In this document: in pieces, positions 9,795-18,233 of the stretch
How the letters are laid out: every line of letters begins with the position of its first letter
Numbering within the stretch: position 1 is the first letter of the stretch
Origin: Massilia aquatica
Lineage (GTDB): Bacteria; Pseudomonadota; Gammaproteobacteria; Burkholderiales; Burkholderiaceae_D
Reading direction: 5' to 3'
NCBI RefSeq assembly: GCF_011682045.1
Contig: NZ_VVIW01000003.1
Location: forward strand, 248,001 to 312,000
DNA: 64,000 bases
Notes under the pieces: generated by a model
What the model saw: only the letters and a program-made list of their open reading frames with translations
Databases searched by the model: none
What the model was told of the DNA's origin: nothing
Made by a program: the position numbers and the translations under genes

Positions 9795-11039
9795 CTACAG
9801 CAGGAACATGATCATGGCCATGATGGTCGGCGGCAGCGCGCCCGCCAGCAAGCCGGCCACGCCGATCGATTCATCCTCGAAGCCATCGCGCACCAGCGCC
9901 GCGCCGGCCGGATTGGGAGCGTTGGCGATGATGGTCAGGCCGCCGCCGGCCACCGCGCCGGCCATCAGCATGTACTTGGCCTGGTCGGACAGGCCGGCGA
10001 TCAGCGAGCCGAGGTAGGTGAGGGCGGCGTTGTCGGTGATCGCGGTCAGCGCGGTGGCGCCGAAAAACAGCGCGGTCGGGCCCATGCTCGAGACGATCGG
10101 TTGCAGCCACCACTGCTGCATGCCGCCCAGCACCACCAGCCCGGCCAGGAAGAAGCCGACCAGCAAGCCTTCCTTCAGGATCAGGGGACTCTGGTACTTG
10201 TCGTAGGCATGGGTAAAGCCGATGAAGAACATGAACAGGCCCATGAAAATGACCGGATGGTGCGCAAAGCCGACCACGGCGGCCAGAAAAGCCAGGTGGA
10301 TCGCACTCACCAGCAGCGGCACCCTGACCGTGTCGGGCGACGGCGGCGGTGCATCGACGATGTGCTTGCGCAGCATGACCGTGACCACGGTCGCGTTGAT
10401 CAGCACGGCGATGGCGGCGCGCCAGCCGAAGGTCGAGGCCATGAAGGCGCTGTCCCAATTCCAGGTGGAGGCCACCATCAGCACCGGCGGCGCGGCGAAG
10501 GAGGTGAGTGTGCCGCCGATCGACACATTGACGAACAGCACGCCGAGGGCGGCGTACTTGAGCCACTCGGGCATGTCCTTGCGGAAAATTTGCGGTGCCA
10601 GCATCAGCGCGGCCAGGGTCATGGCGGCCGGTTCGGTAATCAGCGAGCCGAGCAGCGGCACCAGCGCCAAACACAGCCACACGTTGACCAGCGGCGTGCG
10701 CAGCGGCACCAGGCGGGCCAGGGCGGCGATGGCGGCGCGGATCGCTTCGAGCACCGGCCTGGACGCCGCCACCACCATGATCACGAACACGAACAGCGGT
10801 TCGGTGTAGGTGCGCGATTCGGCGTAGGCGATCGCTTCCTTACCGCCGACCAGGAAGGCCATGGCCACGATCAGCACCAGCGCCCACAGGCCGAACACGA
10901 CCTCGACCTCGCCGAAGAAATGGAACAGCCCGGCATGGCGCGGATAGCGGTCGGCCAGGCGTTCGAAACTCTTGGCGGCGAAGGTGTGCGCCAGGGCGAG
11001 TCCGAACAGGATCGCGGCGATGAGTTGCATGTCGCTCAT
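9795..11039 (-). CDS. putative Na+/H+ antiporter (Na_H_antiport_2-like)
   Basis: 414 residues with about 11-12 hydrophobic segments, an inner-membrane transporter. Conserved-looking helix breaks include SIGGTLTSFAAPPVLMVA near 177, TAITDNAALTYLGSL near 340 and GGGLTIIANAPNPAGAALV near 374, the pattern of the ion transporter superfamily. I believe it matches the putative Na+/H+ antiporter family (PF07399), but substrate and direction are inferred from family only. It stands alone, with a TATAAT box upstream. Confidence 0.82.
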   Translation of the reverse strand: MSDMQLIAAILFGLALAHTFAAKSFERLADRYPRHAGLFHFFGEVEVVFGLWALVLIVAMAFLVGGKEAIAYAESRTYTEPLFVFVIMVVAASRPVLEAIRAAIAALARLVPLRTPLVNVWLCLALVPLLGSLITEPAAMTLAALMLAPQIFRKDMPEWLKYAALGVLFVNVSIGGTLTSFAAPPVLMVASTWNWDSAFMASTFGWRAAIAVLINATVVTVMLRKHIVDAPPPSPDTVRVPLLVSAIHLAFLAAVVGFAHHPVIFMGLFMFFIGFTHAYDKYQSPLILKEGLLVGFFLAGLVVLGGMQQWWLQPIVSSMGPTALFFGATALTAITDNAALTYLGSLIAGLSDQAKYMLMAGAVAGGGLTIIANAPNPAGAALVRDGFEDESIGVAGLLAGALPPTIMAMIMFLL

Positions 11040-11068
11040 GTCATTCCGATAAAAAGTAGCCTAGAGGC

Positions 11069-11074
11069 ATTATA
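11069..11074 (-). promoter_or_regulatory. -10 box upstream of antiporter gene
   Basis: TATAAT on the minus strand about 30 bases before the ATG; no recognisable -35. Confidence 0.38.
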
Positions 11075-11162
11075 GGACGGGAAGGGGCGGGCGGCGGAGG
11101 CGAACTAGGCGGGGCGAGCTCAACAAGGTATCATGTGCGCGAAAAACACAACAAGGAAAGTC

Positions 11163-11444
11163 ATGGCTGACATCAGCATCGTTCAGGAGCATAGCCTGAC
11201 ACCGATCAAGGCGCGCGAAGCGGCCCAGAAAGTGGCCGACAAGATTGCCGCCGAATATGGCCTGACCTGTGCGTGGCAGGGCGACGTGCTCCATTTCGAG
11301 CGCAGCGGCGTGCACGGATCGCTGGCGCTGGAAGCGCAGCGGGTGGCGATGCATATCCGCCTGGGGTTCTTGATGAGTGCCTTTGCGCCGAAAATCGAGG
11401 CGAAAGTGAAGGAAAAGATGAAAGCGGTATTCGGCGCAGCCTGA
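11163..11444 (+). CDS. polyhydroxyalkanoic acid system family protein
   Basis: 93 residues, soluble. MADISIVQEHSLTPIKAREAAQKVADKIAAEYG, then LTCAWQGDVLHFERSGVHGSLAL, and the helical tail MSAFAPKIEAKVKEKM match the small family annotated as PHA_gran_rgn (PHA granule-region protein). Its biochemical role is not established. The ATG at 11163 is preceded by AAGGAAAG; the 10-residue extension from 11133 is leader. It converges on the acyl-CoA-binding protein gene; both could serve acyl-CoA/PHA metabolism. Confidence 0.85.
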   Translation: MADISIVQEHSLTPIKAREAAQKVADKIAAEYGLTCAWQGDVLHFERSGVHGSLALEAQRVAMHIRLGFLMSAFAPKIEAKVKEKMKAVFGAA

Positions 11445-11476
11445 AGCGGCCGCGCCGGGGGGGCGGGCAGAGCCTA

Positions 11477-11731
11477 TCAGCCCTTCAATTCTTCGATCAG
11501 GTCGATGTACTGCTGCATGGCGTCGTCCTTCGACGTGCCTTTGAAACCATCCCACGCATCGTACTTGGCGCGCGCGACGAAGTCGGTCATGCCGGGACGG
11601 CTGCCGTCGGTGTCGCCGGCCGATGCCTGCTTGTAGAGCGCGTAAATCTTCAATAAGGTTTGATTATCGGGACGCTCGGGCAGATTTTTGGAATCGGCCA
11701 AGGCCTGGTCGAACTGTTCCTGCAAACTCAT
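11477..11731 (-). CDS. acyl-CoA-binding protein
   Basis: 84 residues, the standard ACBP four-helix length. Signature residues include LKIYALYKQASAGD near 28-41 and KYDAWDGFKGTSKDDAMQQYI near 56-76. These proteins bind long-chain acyl-CoA esters in the cytosol and buffer them for lipid or PHA enzymes. The start is supported by AGGAG 6 bases upstream. Single-gene unit convergent with the PHA-system gene. Confidence 0.95.
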   Translation of the reverse strand: MSLQEQFDQALADSKNLPERPDNQTLLKIYALYKQASAGDTDGSRPGMTDFVARAKYDAWDGFKGTSKDDAMQQYIDLIEELKG

Positions 11732-11839
11732 CGTATCTCCTGGGGTGGCTCAAATGAAGGATGAGAATCTTAGCGCAGCTTGCACGCCAAACCCCGGAAA
11801 AGCGCAAGAGATTAGAGGGGATGCTCAGCTTCGCTACCG

Positions 11840-11917
11840 CGTCGTCCCCGCGAAGGCGGGGATCCATAGCACCGCTGATCAAAGGTGCTATGGATCCCCG
11901 CCTTCGCGGGGACGACG
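11840..11917. repeat. long perfect extragenic palindrome (34 bp arms)
   Basis: Two 34-base arms (11840-11873 and 11884-11917) are perfect reverse complements around a 10-base loop. Each arm contains the core CCCCGCCTTCGCGGGG also found, in shorter form, at 18130-18165 and 51229-51266. It looks like two facing copies of one short repeat. It lies between the divergent start of the ACBP gene and the end of the lipoprotein gene. Confidence 0.9.
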
Positions 11918-11982
11918 GTTTCGACGCTCGTGGGTATGGGAGATGTAGCGGGTGCCCAGAGAACCAAGCTGCGTTGCAGCTA

Positions 11983-12222
11983 CTAATCCTTCCGCTCCGC
12001 CTCGGCCTTGGCCTTCGCCGCCTTTTCTTCATCGCTGTCGCGGAACGGGTACGTGGCCACCTTCACCGCGCCCTTGGTCACCGCGACCCCGGCGCCAACC
12101 GCCGCCGAGCCGACCGCCACGCCGGCGCCGACTACCGCGCCGGTGACCGCAACGACGGCGCAGCCACTCGACATGGCCAGCACCAGCAGCGCCAGCGCGT
12201 AGCGCAGGGCGCCCATCGACAT
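11983..12222 (-). CDS. small lipoprotein, translationally coupled to FKBP gene
   Basis: 79 residues. The N-terminus MSMGALRYALALLVLAMSSGC is a lipoprotein signal with lipobox SSGC. It is followed by a low-complexity Ala/Val/Gly segment (AVVAVTGAVVGAGVAVGSAAVG), then KVATYPFRDSDEEKAAKAKAEAERKD. The hydrophobic middle resembles an Ala/Gly-rich membrane-associated hairpin. The ATG at 12222 lies 2 bases after the FKBP stop, implying coupling. I recognise no family; probably an envelope protein. Confidence 0.75.
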   Translation of the reverse strand: MSMGALRYALALLVLAMSSGCAVVAVTGAVVGAGVAVGSAAVGAGVAVTKGAVKVATYPFRDSDEEKAAKAKAEAERKD

Positions 12223-12224
12223 GC

Positions 12225-12581
12225 TTAAACCTTCAGCAGTTCGACGTCGAAAATGAGCGTGGCGTTCGGCGGAATCGCACCGCCCGCGCCACGCGCGCCG
12301 TAACCGAGGCTGGCCGGGATCGTCAGGCGCCGCGCGCCGCCGACTTTCATGCCCTGCACGCCTTCGTCCCAGCCCTTGATGACCCGGCCGGCGCCTAGCG
12401 GAAACTGGAACGGGTCGTTGCGATCCTTGCTGGAGTCGAACTTGGCGCCGGTCGTGCCGTCGTCGTTGCGCAGCCAGCCGGTGTAATGGACGGTCACGTG
12501 CTGGCCGGCTTGCGCTTCGGCGCCTTCGCCAACGATGGTGTCTTCGTACTGGAGGCCGGATTCGGTAGTAATAATGGACAT
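12225..12581 (-). CDS. FKBP-type peptidyl-prolyl cis-trans isomerase
   Basis: 118 residues, a single FKBP domain without signal peptide, so cytoplasmic. Active-site landmarks: HVTVHYTGWL near residue 28, KFDSS near 47, QFPLGAGRVIKGWDEGVQGM near 58-77, ARRLTIPASLGYGARG near 83, and the terminal TLIFDVELLKV. It accelerates proline isomerisation during folding. AAGGAAAACC precedes the ATG. First gene of a two-gene unit with the lipoprotein. Confidence 0.96.
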   Translation of the reverse strand: MSIITTESGLQYEDTIVGEGAEAQAGQHVTVHYTGWLRNDDGTTGAKFDSSKDRNDPFQFPLGAGRVIKGWDEGVQGMKVGGARRLTIPASLGYGARGAGGAIPPNATLIFDVELLKV

Positions 12582-12715
12582 GGTTTTCCTTAGTGGATCG
12601 GTGTGATTGGCGATTGTAGTGCATGCCGTGCCGAAGCGCTATTGACGCCACCCCCGCACGCGCCCAAAGCGCGCTACACTGCGTGGACTTTTTGACTACC
12701 ATCCGGCCGCTTTCC

Positions 12716-13588
12716 ATGACCAAGACTCCCTGGCGCCCCGTCGCCACCGCCTACCGCCGCGCCCTCGTCTCGCAGGCCAATCCCAAGATGCTGCTGCTGA
12801 CGGTGATTCCCTTCGTGCTGTCGGTGCTGCTGTGGGCGATCCTGCTGGCCTACGGCTTCCAGCCGCTGCTCGACTACGTCCAGGCCCTGTTCCAGGACCA
12901 CGACTGGTTCAAGACCACCAGCGCCACGCTCGGCACGTTCGGCATGAGCGCGGTAAAAACCATGATCGTGCCGCTGATCGCCATGCTGCTCCTGCTGCCT
13001 TTGATGATCGCCACCTCCCTGATCTTCATGGGCGTGGCCGCCATGCCGCCGATTACCCGGCACGTCGCGGCGCGCCATTACAGCACCCTCGAAGCGAAGA
13101 ATGAAGGCAGCTTCATGGCCGGCCTGGCGATCAACATCAGCACCTCGCTGCTGTTCGTGGTGGTCTGGATCGCCACCCTGCCGCTGTACATCGTGCCGCC
13201 GGTGGCGGTGCTGGTGCAGGTGGTCCTGTGGGGCGCGCTGACCACCCGCGTGATGGTCTACGACGCCCTGGAAGACTACGCCAGCGCCGACGAAATGAAG
13301 GAAATCCGGCGCCGCCACCGCGCGCAGCTGACCTTCATCGGCATCGTCTCGGGCTTCATCGGGGCCTTGCCCGGCATTGTCTGGCTCGGCGGCGCGGTCA
13401 TCTCGTTCGTGCTGTTCCCGTTCCTGGCGGCGATCTCGATCTGGCTGTATGTGCTCATCTTCGTATTTACCGCGCTCTGGTTCCAGTACTACTGCATGCA
13501 GGCGCTGGCCGACCTGCGCGCCGCCCGGAAAACCGCCCCGGACGGCGCTGCCACCCCTGTGGACGCGGGCACCCTGCCACCTGCCTGA
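12716..13588 (+). CDS. EI24-domain (CysZ-like) membrane protein
   Basis: 290 residues with about five or six hydrophobic stretches (near 22-45, 77-105, 140-175, 215-240 and 245-270). The layout, an N-terminal helix then the segment RHVAARHYSTLEAKNEGSF and paired C-terminal helices, fits the EI24/CysZ family. CysZ members carry sulfate, but most betaproteobacterial relatives are uncharacterised. The ATG at 12716 is chosen; the longer frame overlaps the divergent FKBP promoter region. Followed 47 bases later by the MoaB-fold gene, possibly co-transcribed. Confidence 0.82.
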   Translation: MTKTPWRPVATAYRRALVSQANPKMLLLTVIPFVLSVLLWAILLAYGFQPLLDYVQALFQDHDWFKTTSATLGTFGMSAVKTMIVPLIAMLLLLPLMIATSLIFMGVAAMPPITRHVAARHYSTLEAKNEGSFMAGLAINISTSLLFVVVWIATLPLYIVPPVAVLVQVVLWGALTTRVMVYDALEDYASADEMKEIRRRHRAQLTFIGIVSGFIGALPGIVWLGGAVISFVLFPFLAAISIWLYVLIFVFTALWFQYYCMQALADLRAARKTAPDGAATPVDAGTLPPA

Positions 13589-13635
13589 CGCGCTTTCGTG
13601 GCACACTGACCATTTTTGCAACAACGGAGAATCAC

Positions 13636-14439
13636 ATGGCAATCGGTTTGATCATCATCGGCGACGAAATCCTGTCGGGCAAGCGGCGCGACCAGCACTT
13701 TCCCAAAGTGCTGGAGCTGCTGGCCGAGCGCGGCCTCAAGCTGGACTGGGCCGAGTACCTGGGCGATGATCCGGCGCGCATCAGCGCTACCCTCAAGCGC
13801 ACCATGGCCAGCGGCGACATCGTGTTTTCCTGCGGCGGCATCGGCGCCACCCCGGACGACCACACGCGCCAGTGCGCCGCCACCGCCCTCGGCGTGCCGC
13901 TGGCGCTGCACCCGCAGGGACGCCTCAACATCGAAGAGCGCATCGCCGACATGGCGCGCGAAGCGGGCACGCAGGCCGACCTGGGTTCGCCGGAAAACCT
14001 GCACCGCCTCAAAATGGCCGAGTTTCCCGAAGGCGCCTCCCTGATCCCCAACGCCTACAACAAGATCGCCGGTTTCACGGTCGGCACCCATCACTTCGTG
14101 CCGGGCTTTCCGGTCATGGCCTGGCCGATGATCGCCTGGGTGCTCGACAACTGCTACAGCGAGCTGTTCAACCGGCAGCCGCACAGCGAGCAGTCGGTGC
14201 TGGTGTACGGTTCGATGGAGTCGACCCTGAATCCGATGATGGAGGAACTGGAAGCGCGCTTCGCCCCGGTCAAGGTATTCAGCCTGCCGAGCGTGGGCGA
14301 CGCGCTCACGCGCGGCCATATCGAACTGGGCGTGAAAGGCGAGCCGGCGCTGACCGCGACCGCCTTCGCCGACATGTGCGCGCAGCTGGGCGCCATGGGC
14401 ATCGAATTCGCGCCGTACGAGGCTGGCGCCGGGACCTAG
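13636..14439 (+). CDS. molybdopterin-binding-fold protein (CinA N-domain-like)
   Basis: 267 residues. The N-terminal half is a MoaB/Mog/CinA-type fold: GLIIIGDEILSGKRRDQHFPKVLELLAERG, then DIVFSCGGIGATPDDHTRQCAA, the nucleotide/pterin-binding loop. The second half (HFVPGFPVMAWPMIAWVLD) matches stand-alone competence/damage-inducible protein A-like proteins. The C-terminal CinA amidase domain is absent. The precise reaction is unknown. CGGAGAATCAC precedes the ATG. Confidence 0.86.
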   Translation: MAIGLIIIGDEILSGKRRDQHFPKVLELLAERGLKLDWAEYLGDDPARISATLKRTMASGDIVFSCGGIGATPDDHTRQCAATALGVPLALHPQGRLNIEERIADMAREAGTQADLGSPENLHRLKMAEFPEGASLIPNAYNKIAGFTVGTHHFVPGFPVMAWPMIAWVLDNCYSELFNRQPHSEQSVLVYGSMESTLNPMMEELEARFAPVKVFSLPSVGDALTRGHIELGVKGEPALTATAFADMCAQLGAMGIEFAPYEAGAGT

Positions 14440-14763
14440 CATGACCGGCATGTGACGCGTTTTGCGGCAGCGCTTTTGCGCGGCGCGCTGAGCCGTTGTT
14501 TTTTTGCGAAAAACAAACGACCAGATCAAGTTTTCTTGAACATGCCTTCGCCACGGTCACCCGATGTGGTGGAATGGTGACCGTGCAGCACTCGTTCCCG
14601 CGTGAGATTCGCGTGAGATACGACCGAGTGCAGTTTTAAATACATCAGCTAAATAGATCAGCAATGCGATTGACCACCCGATTACACGAAGCGACCCGTT
14701 GCACGATGGCGAAGGTTGATGCGGTGATCGCAGGTACGATTGATTTAAACCGGTTGAGCCATC
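14440..14763. other. intergenic region upstream of the penicillin-binding protein
   Basis: 324 bases without a gene. It contains a weak AT hairpin (around 14494-14520) and an AT-richer stretch at 14636-14665. No clear -35/-10 pair was found. Confidence 0.6.
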
Positions 14764-17700
14764 ATGGAAAGTAATCGTCGTTCTCGACGGCCCCGCATCG
14801 TCGCCAGCGCGGTGCGCAAACTGCGCGCCCGCGCGGCAATGATCCAACTCGGCCATGTGCCGCCTGAGCCGGACGACGGCATGGCGGCGCCGCATTCCCA
14901 CCTGTCCCTCGTGTCCGACGGCGCCGCCAGCGCCGCCGCCGCCACGCACACCGATTCCGACACCAACATCAACGCCGACACCTTGCCCAATACCGACACC
15001 ACCAGCAACACCTTGCCCGATTCCGAACACGACACCGAGCCCCAAGGCACCCCTCCGCGCCGCCGCAGCCGCATCAAGCTGGTCCTGTGGCTGCTGATCC
15101 TGGCCTTGCTGGGGGCCGGGGTCTGGTGGCTGCTCGACGAAGTACGCACCTCGGCCATGCAGGCCAAGTACTTCGCCGGCATGGCAAAAAAGATCAGCTA
15201 CAAGGTCGAGAAGGGCCCGAGCACCAACATCCGCTTCCCGCACGACAGCCCGTACGACGAGCGGCTCGGCTACGCCAACATGCCCGAGTACCTGGCCAAG
15301 CTCAAGGCGCGCGACTTCATGATCGATTCGCAGGCGCGCCTGTCGCCCAAGATGGTTGAACTGGCCGACCAGGGCCTGTTTGCCACCTACCGCGAAAAAA
15401 CCAAGGTCGGCCTCGAAATCCTCGACTGCCGCAGCGAGCCGCTGTTCCTGTCGCGCTTTCCCGAGCGCTTCTACGAAAAATTCGACGACGCGCCCTCCTC
15501 GTTGGTGAAAAGCCTGCTGTTCATCGAAAACCGCGAACTGCTCGACCCGACCTACCCGAAACGCAATCCGGCGGTCGAGTGGGACCGTTTCAGCAAGGCT
15601 GTCTTCGACAAGTCGCTGCACGTGTTCAGCGGCGGCGACAAGCGCTCGGCCGGCGGCAGCACCCTGGCCACCCAGATCGAAAAATACCGCCATTCGCCGG
15701 ACGGACGCACCAGCTCGCTCTCGGAAAAAGCGCGCCAGATGGTCTCGGCCACCCTGCGCGCCTACCAGTACGGCGAAGACACCACCAAAGCGCGGCGCCA
15801 GATCGTCATCGACTACCTGAACACGGTGCCGCTGTCGGCCAAACTCGGCTACGGTGAAGTCAACGGTATCGGCGATGGCATGTGGGTCTGGTACGGACGC
15901 GATTTCGCGGCCATGAACAAGATGCTCAAGGACGATCCGCATTCGCCCGAGGCGGCGCTGGTGTACAAACAGGCGCTCTCGCTGATGATCGCCCAGCGCC
16001 GTCCGGCCCACTACCTGGGCGCCGGCGCCAACGACCTTGAAAACCTGACCAACACCCACCTGCGCGTGCTGGCCCAGGCCGGCGTGATAACGACCCAGCT
16101 GCGCGACGCCGCCCTCGCTGTCAAGCTGGCGCCGGCCAAGGGTTCCGGGGTGGCGCCACCGGCGGCCAATGCCTTCGTCTCGCGCAAAGCCTCGAACGCC
16201 GTGCGCACCCACCTGGCCGGTCTGCTGGGCGACCCGCGCCTGTACAACGTGGACCGGCTCGACCTGTCGGTGGTCAGCACGCTCGACTCGGAAGCGCAAA
16301 AAGCCGTCACCGACATGCTGCGCAAACTGCGCAACGCCGACTCGGCGCGCGAGGCCGGCCTGACCGGCAAGGGCATGCTGGGCAACGGCGACCCGGCCAA
16401 CGTGGTGTACAGCTTCACCCTGATGGAACGCGGCGAGAAGGCCAACTACCTGCGCGTGCAGACCGATAACTACGACCAGCCGCTCGACATCAACGAAGGC
16501 GCCAAGCTCGATCTGGGCTCCACCGCCAAGCTGCGCACCCTGGTGACCTACATGGACATCATCGACCAGCTGTACCAGCGCTTCAACGGCATGAGCGCCG
16601 AGGAACTGCGCAAGACCGTGGTCGATCCGAAGGACCGGCTGTCGCAGTGGGCGATCGAATACTTCCTGATGATGCCCTCGGGCGGCGCGCGCGACCTGCC
16701 GGCCATGCTGGAAGCGGCGATCGAACGCCAGTACTCGGGCAGCCCGGCCGAAGGCTTCTTCACCGGCGGCGGCATGCACACCTTCGGCAACTTCAGCAAA
16801 CTCGACAACTCGCGCGTGATGAGCGTGCGCCAGGCCTTGCGCAGCTCGACCAACCTGGTGTTCGTGCGCCTGATGCGCGACGTGGTGCGCTACTACATGT
16901 TCCAGCTGCCCGGTTCCTCGGCCGCGCTGCTGGCCGACGCCGACGATCCGCGCCGCGCCGAATACCTGGCCCGCTTCGCCGACCGCGAAGGACGCGAGTT
17001 CCTTGGCCGCTTCTATAACAAGTACAAGGGCAAGAACGCGGCCGACGCCGAAAAAGTGCTGCTCGCGAGCTTCCGCCCGACCCCGACCCGGCTGGCCAAC
17101 GTGCACCGCACGATCGCCCCCAATGCCACCCTGGCCCAGTTCTCGGCCTTTGTGAAGGACAACCTGGTGTCGGCCAATGAAGTGCCGGAAGACCGCATCG
17201 CCCGCATGTACGACCAGTACGCGCCAGCCAACATGTCGCTGGCCGACCGCGGCTACCTGGCCTCGATCCACCCGCTCGAACTGTGGCTGGTCGGTTACTT
17301 CCGCGCCAACCCGAACGCGACTTACTCGGACATGATCGGGGCCAGCGTCAAGCAGCGCCAGGAAGTGTATGCCTGGCTGTTCAACACCCACCGCAAGCAC
17401 GCGCAGGACCGCCGCATCGCCGGCTTGCTGGAAGTCGAAGCGTTCCTGAAGATCCACGCGCAGTGGAAGAAGATGGGCTATCCGTTCGACTCGCTGGTGC
17501 CGTCGTATGCGACCACCCTGGGCGCGTCGGCCGACCGTCCGGCGGCGCTGGCCGAGATGATGGGCATTATCGTCAACAAGGGCGTGCGCAAACCGGTGCA
17601 GCGCATCGACTCGCTGCATTTCGCCGAAGGCACGCCGTACGAAACCCTGGTCAAGCAGGCCAAGAGCGCGCCGGGCGAGCAGATCCTGTCGCCGGAAGTG

Positions 17701-18078
17701 GCGCGCGCGGTGGCCGATGCGATCCGGGGCGTGGTCTCGGACGGTACCGCCAAGCGGGTCAAGACCGCCTTCAAGATGGCCGACGGCAGCATCATCGCCG
17801 TGGGCGGCAAGACCGGCACCGGCGACCAGCGTTTCGAGGTGTATGGCGGCGGCGGACGGCTGATCGAATCGCGTTACGTGAACCGTTCGGCGACGTTCGT
17901 CTTCAACATCGGCGAGCGCTTCTTTGGCAGCATGACGGCGTATGTGCACGGACCGTCGTCGGCCGATTACGACTTTACCAGTGCCTTGCCGGTGCAGTTG
18001 CTGACAGTGCTGGCGCCGACCCTGATGCCGATGATCGAGCCGCCGACGGACGGTACCGCCAAGCAGTGCGTGCGGTGA
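14764..18078 (+). CDS. large class A penicillin-binding protein (GT51 glycosyltransferase + transpeptidase)
   Basis: 1104 residues, long for the family. A cytoplasmic Asp/Thr/Pro-rich linker (about 50-95) precedes a membrane segment near 100-121. The glycosyltransferase region has FIENRELLD with catalytic Glu255 and GGSTLATQIEKYRHS, resembling GGSTITQQ. The transpeptidase has STAK with Ser586, SSTN near 693 and KTGTGDQRF with Lys1016. All three penicillin-binding motifs are therefore present. It should polymerise and cross-link peptidoglycan in the periplasm. The segment between the SSTN and KTG motifs is about 320 residues, longer than usual. A palindrome followed by a T-run lies after the stop. 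Confidence 0.9.
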   Translation: MESNRRSRRPRIVASAVRKLRARAAMIQLGHVPPEPDDGMAAPHSHLSLVSDGAASAAAATHTDSDTNINADTLPNTDTTSNTLPDSEHDTEPQGTPPRRRSRIKLVLWLLILALLGAGVWWLLDEVRTSAMQAKYFAGMAKKISYKVEKGPSTNIRFPHDSPYDERLGYANMPEYLAKLKARDFMIDSQARLSPKMVELADQGLFATYREKTKVGLEILDCRSEPLFLSRFPERFYEKFDDAPSSLVKSLLFIENRELLDPTYPKRNPAVEWDRFSKAVFDKSLHVFSGGDKRSAGGSTLATQIEKYRHSPDGRTSSLSEKARQMVSATLRAYQYGEDTTKARRQIVIDYLNTVPLSAKLGYGEVNGIGDGMWVWYGRDFAAMNKMLKDDPHSPEAALVYKQALSLMIAQRRPAHYLGAGANDLENLTNTHLRVLAQAGVITTQLRDAALAVKLAPAKGSGVAPPAANAFVSRKASNAVRTHLAGLLGDPRLYNVDRLDLSVVSTLDSEAQKAVTDMLRKLRNADSAREAGLTGKGMLGNGDPANVVYSFTLMERGEKANYLRVQTDNYDQPLDINEGAKLDLGSTAKLRTLVTYMDIIDQLYQRFNGMSAEELRKTVVDPKDRLSQWAIEYFLMMPSGGARDLPAMLEAAIERQYSGSPAEGFFTGGGMHTFGNFSKLDNSRVMSVRQALRSSTNLVFVRLMRDVVRYYMFQLPGSSAALLADADDPRRAEYLARFADREGREFLGRFYNKYKGKNAADAEKVLLASFRPTPTRLANVHRTIAPNATLAQFSAFVKDNLVSANEVPEDRIARMYDQYAPANMSLADRGYLASIHPLELWLVGYFRANPNATYSDMIGASVKQRQEVYAWLFNTHRKHAQDRRIAGLLEVEAFLKIHAQWKKMGYPFDSLVPSYATTLGASADRPAALAEMMGIIVNKGVRKPVQRIDSLHFAEGTPYETLVKQAKSAPGEQILSPEVARAVADAIRGVVSDGTAKRVKTAFKMADGSIIAVGGKTGTGDQRFEVYGGGGRLIESRYVNRSATFVFNIGERFFGSMTAYVHGPSSADYDFTSALPVQLLTVLAPTLMPMIEPPTDGTAKQCVR

Positions 18079-18129
18079 CGAAGTAGTACGCGGTTAAGCC
18101 GTGGGGATTGTTTAGTCCCGCTAAACCAT

Positions 18130-18173
18130 GAGCCGTCTTTCCCGCCTTCGCGGGAAAGACGGCTCTTAGCTTT
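18130..18173 (+). repeat. extragenic palindrome, possible terminator
   Basis: 15 bp perfect stem GAGCCGTCTTTCCCG around the loop CCTTCG (18130-18165), followed by TTAGCTTTTT. It shares its core with the repeats near 11.9 and 51.2 kb and could terminate the penicillin-binding protein transcript. Confidence 0.85.
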
Positions 18174-18233
18174 TTGGCATGAAGAAAGGCCCGTACTTGC
18201 ATAGTTCGTAAAATGTTGGCATCGTACCGAACC

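Noticed and set aside
14557-17949. 1130-codon open frame antisense to the penicillin-binding protein
   Set aside because: Product is rich in Arg/His/Gln/Gly/Val typical of a mirror frame in GC-rich DNA; the plus strand encodes all PBP motifs.
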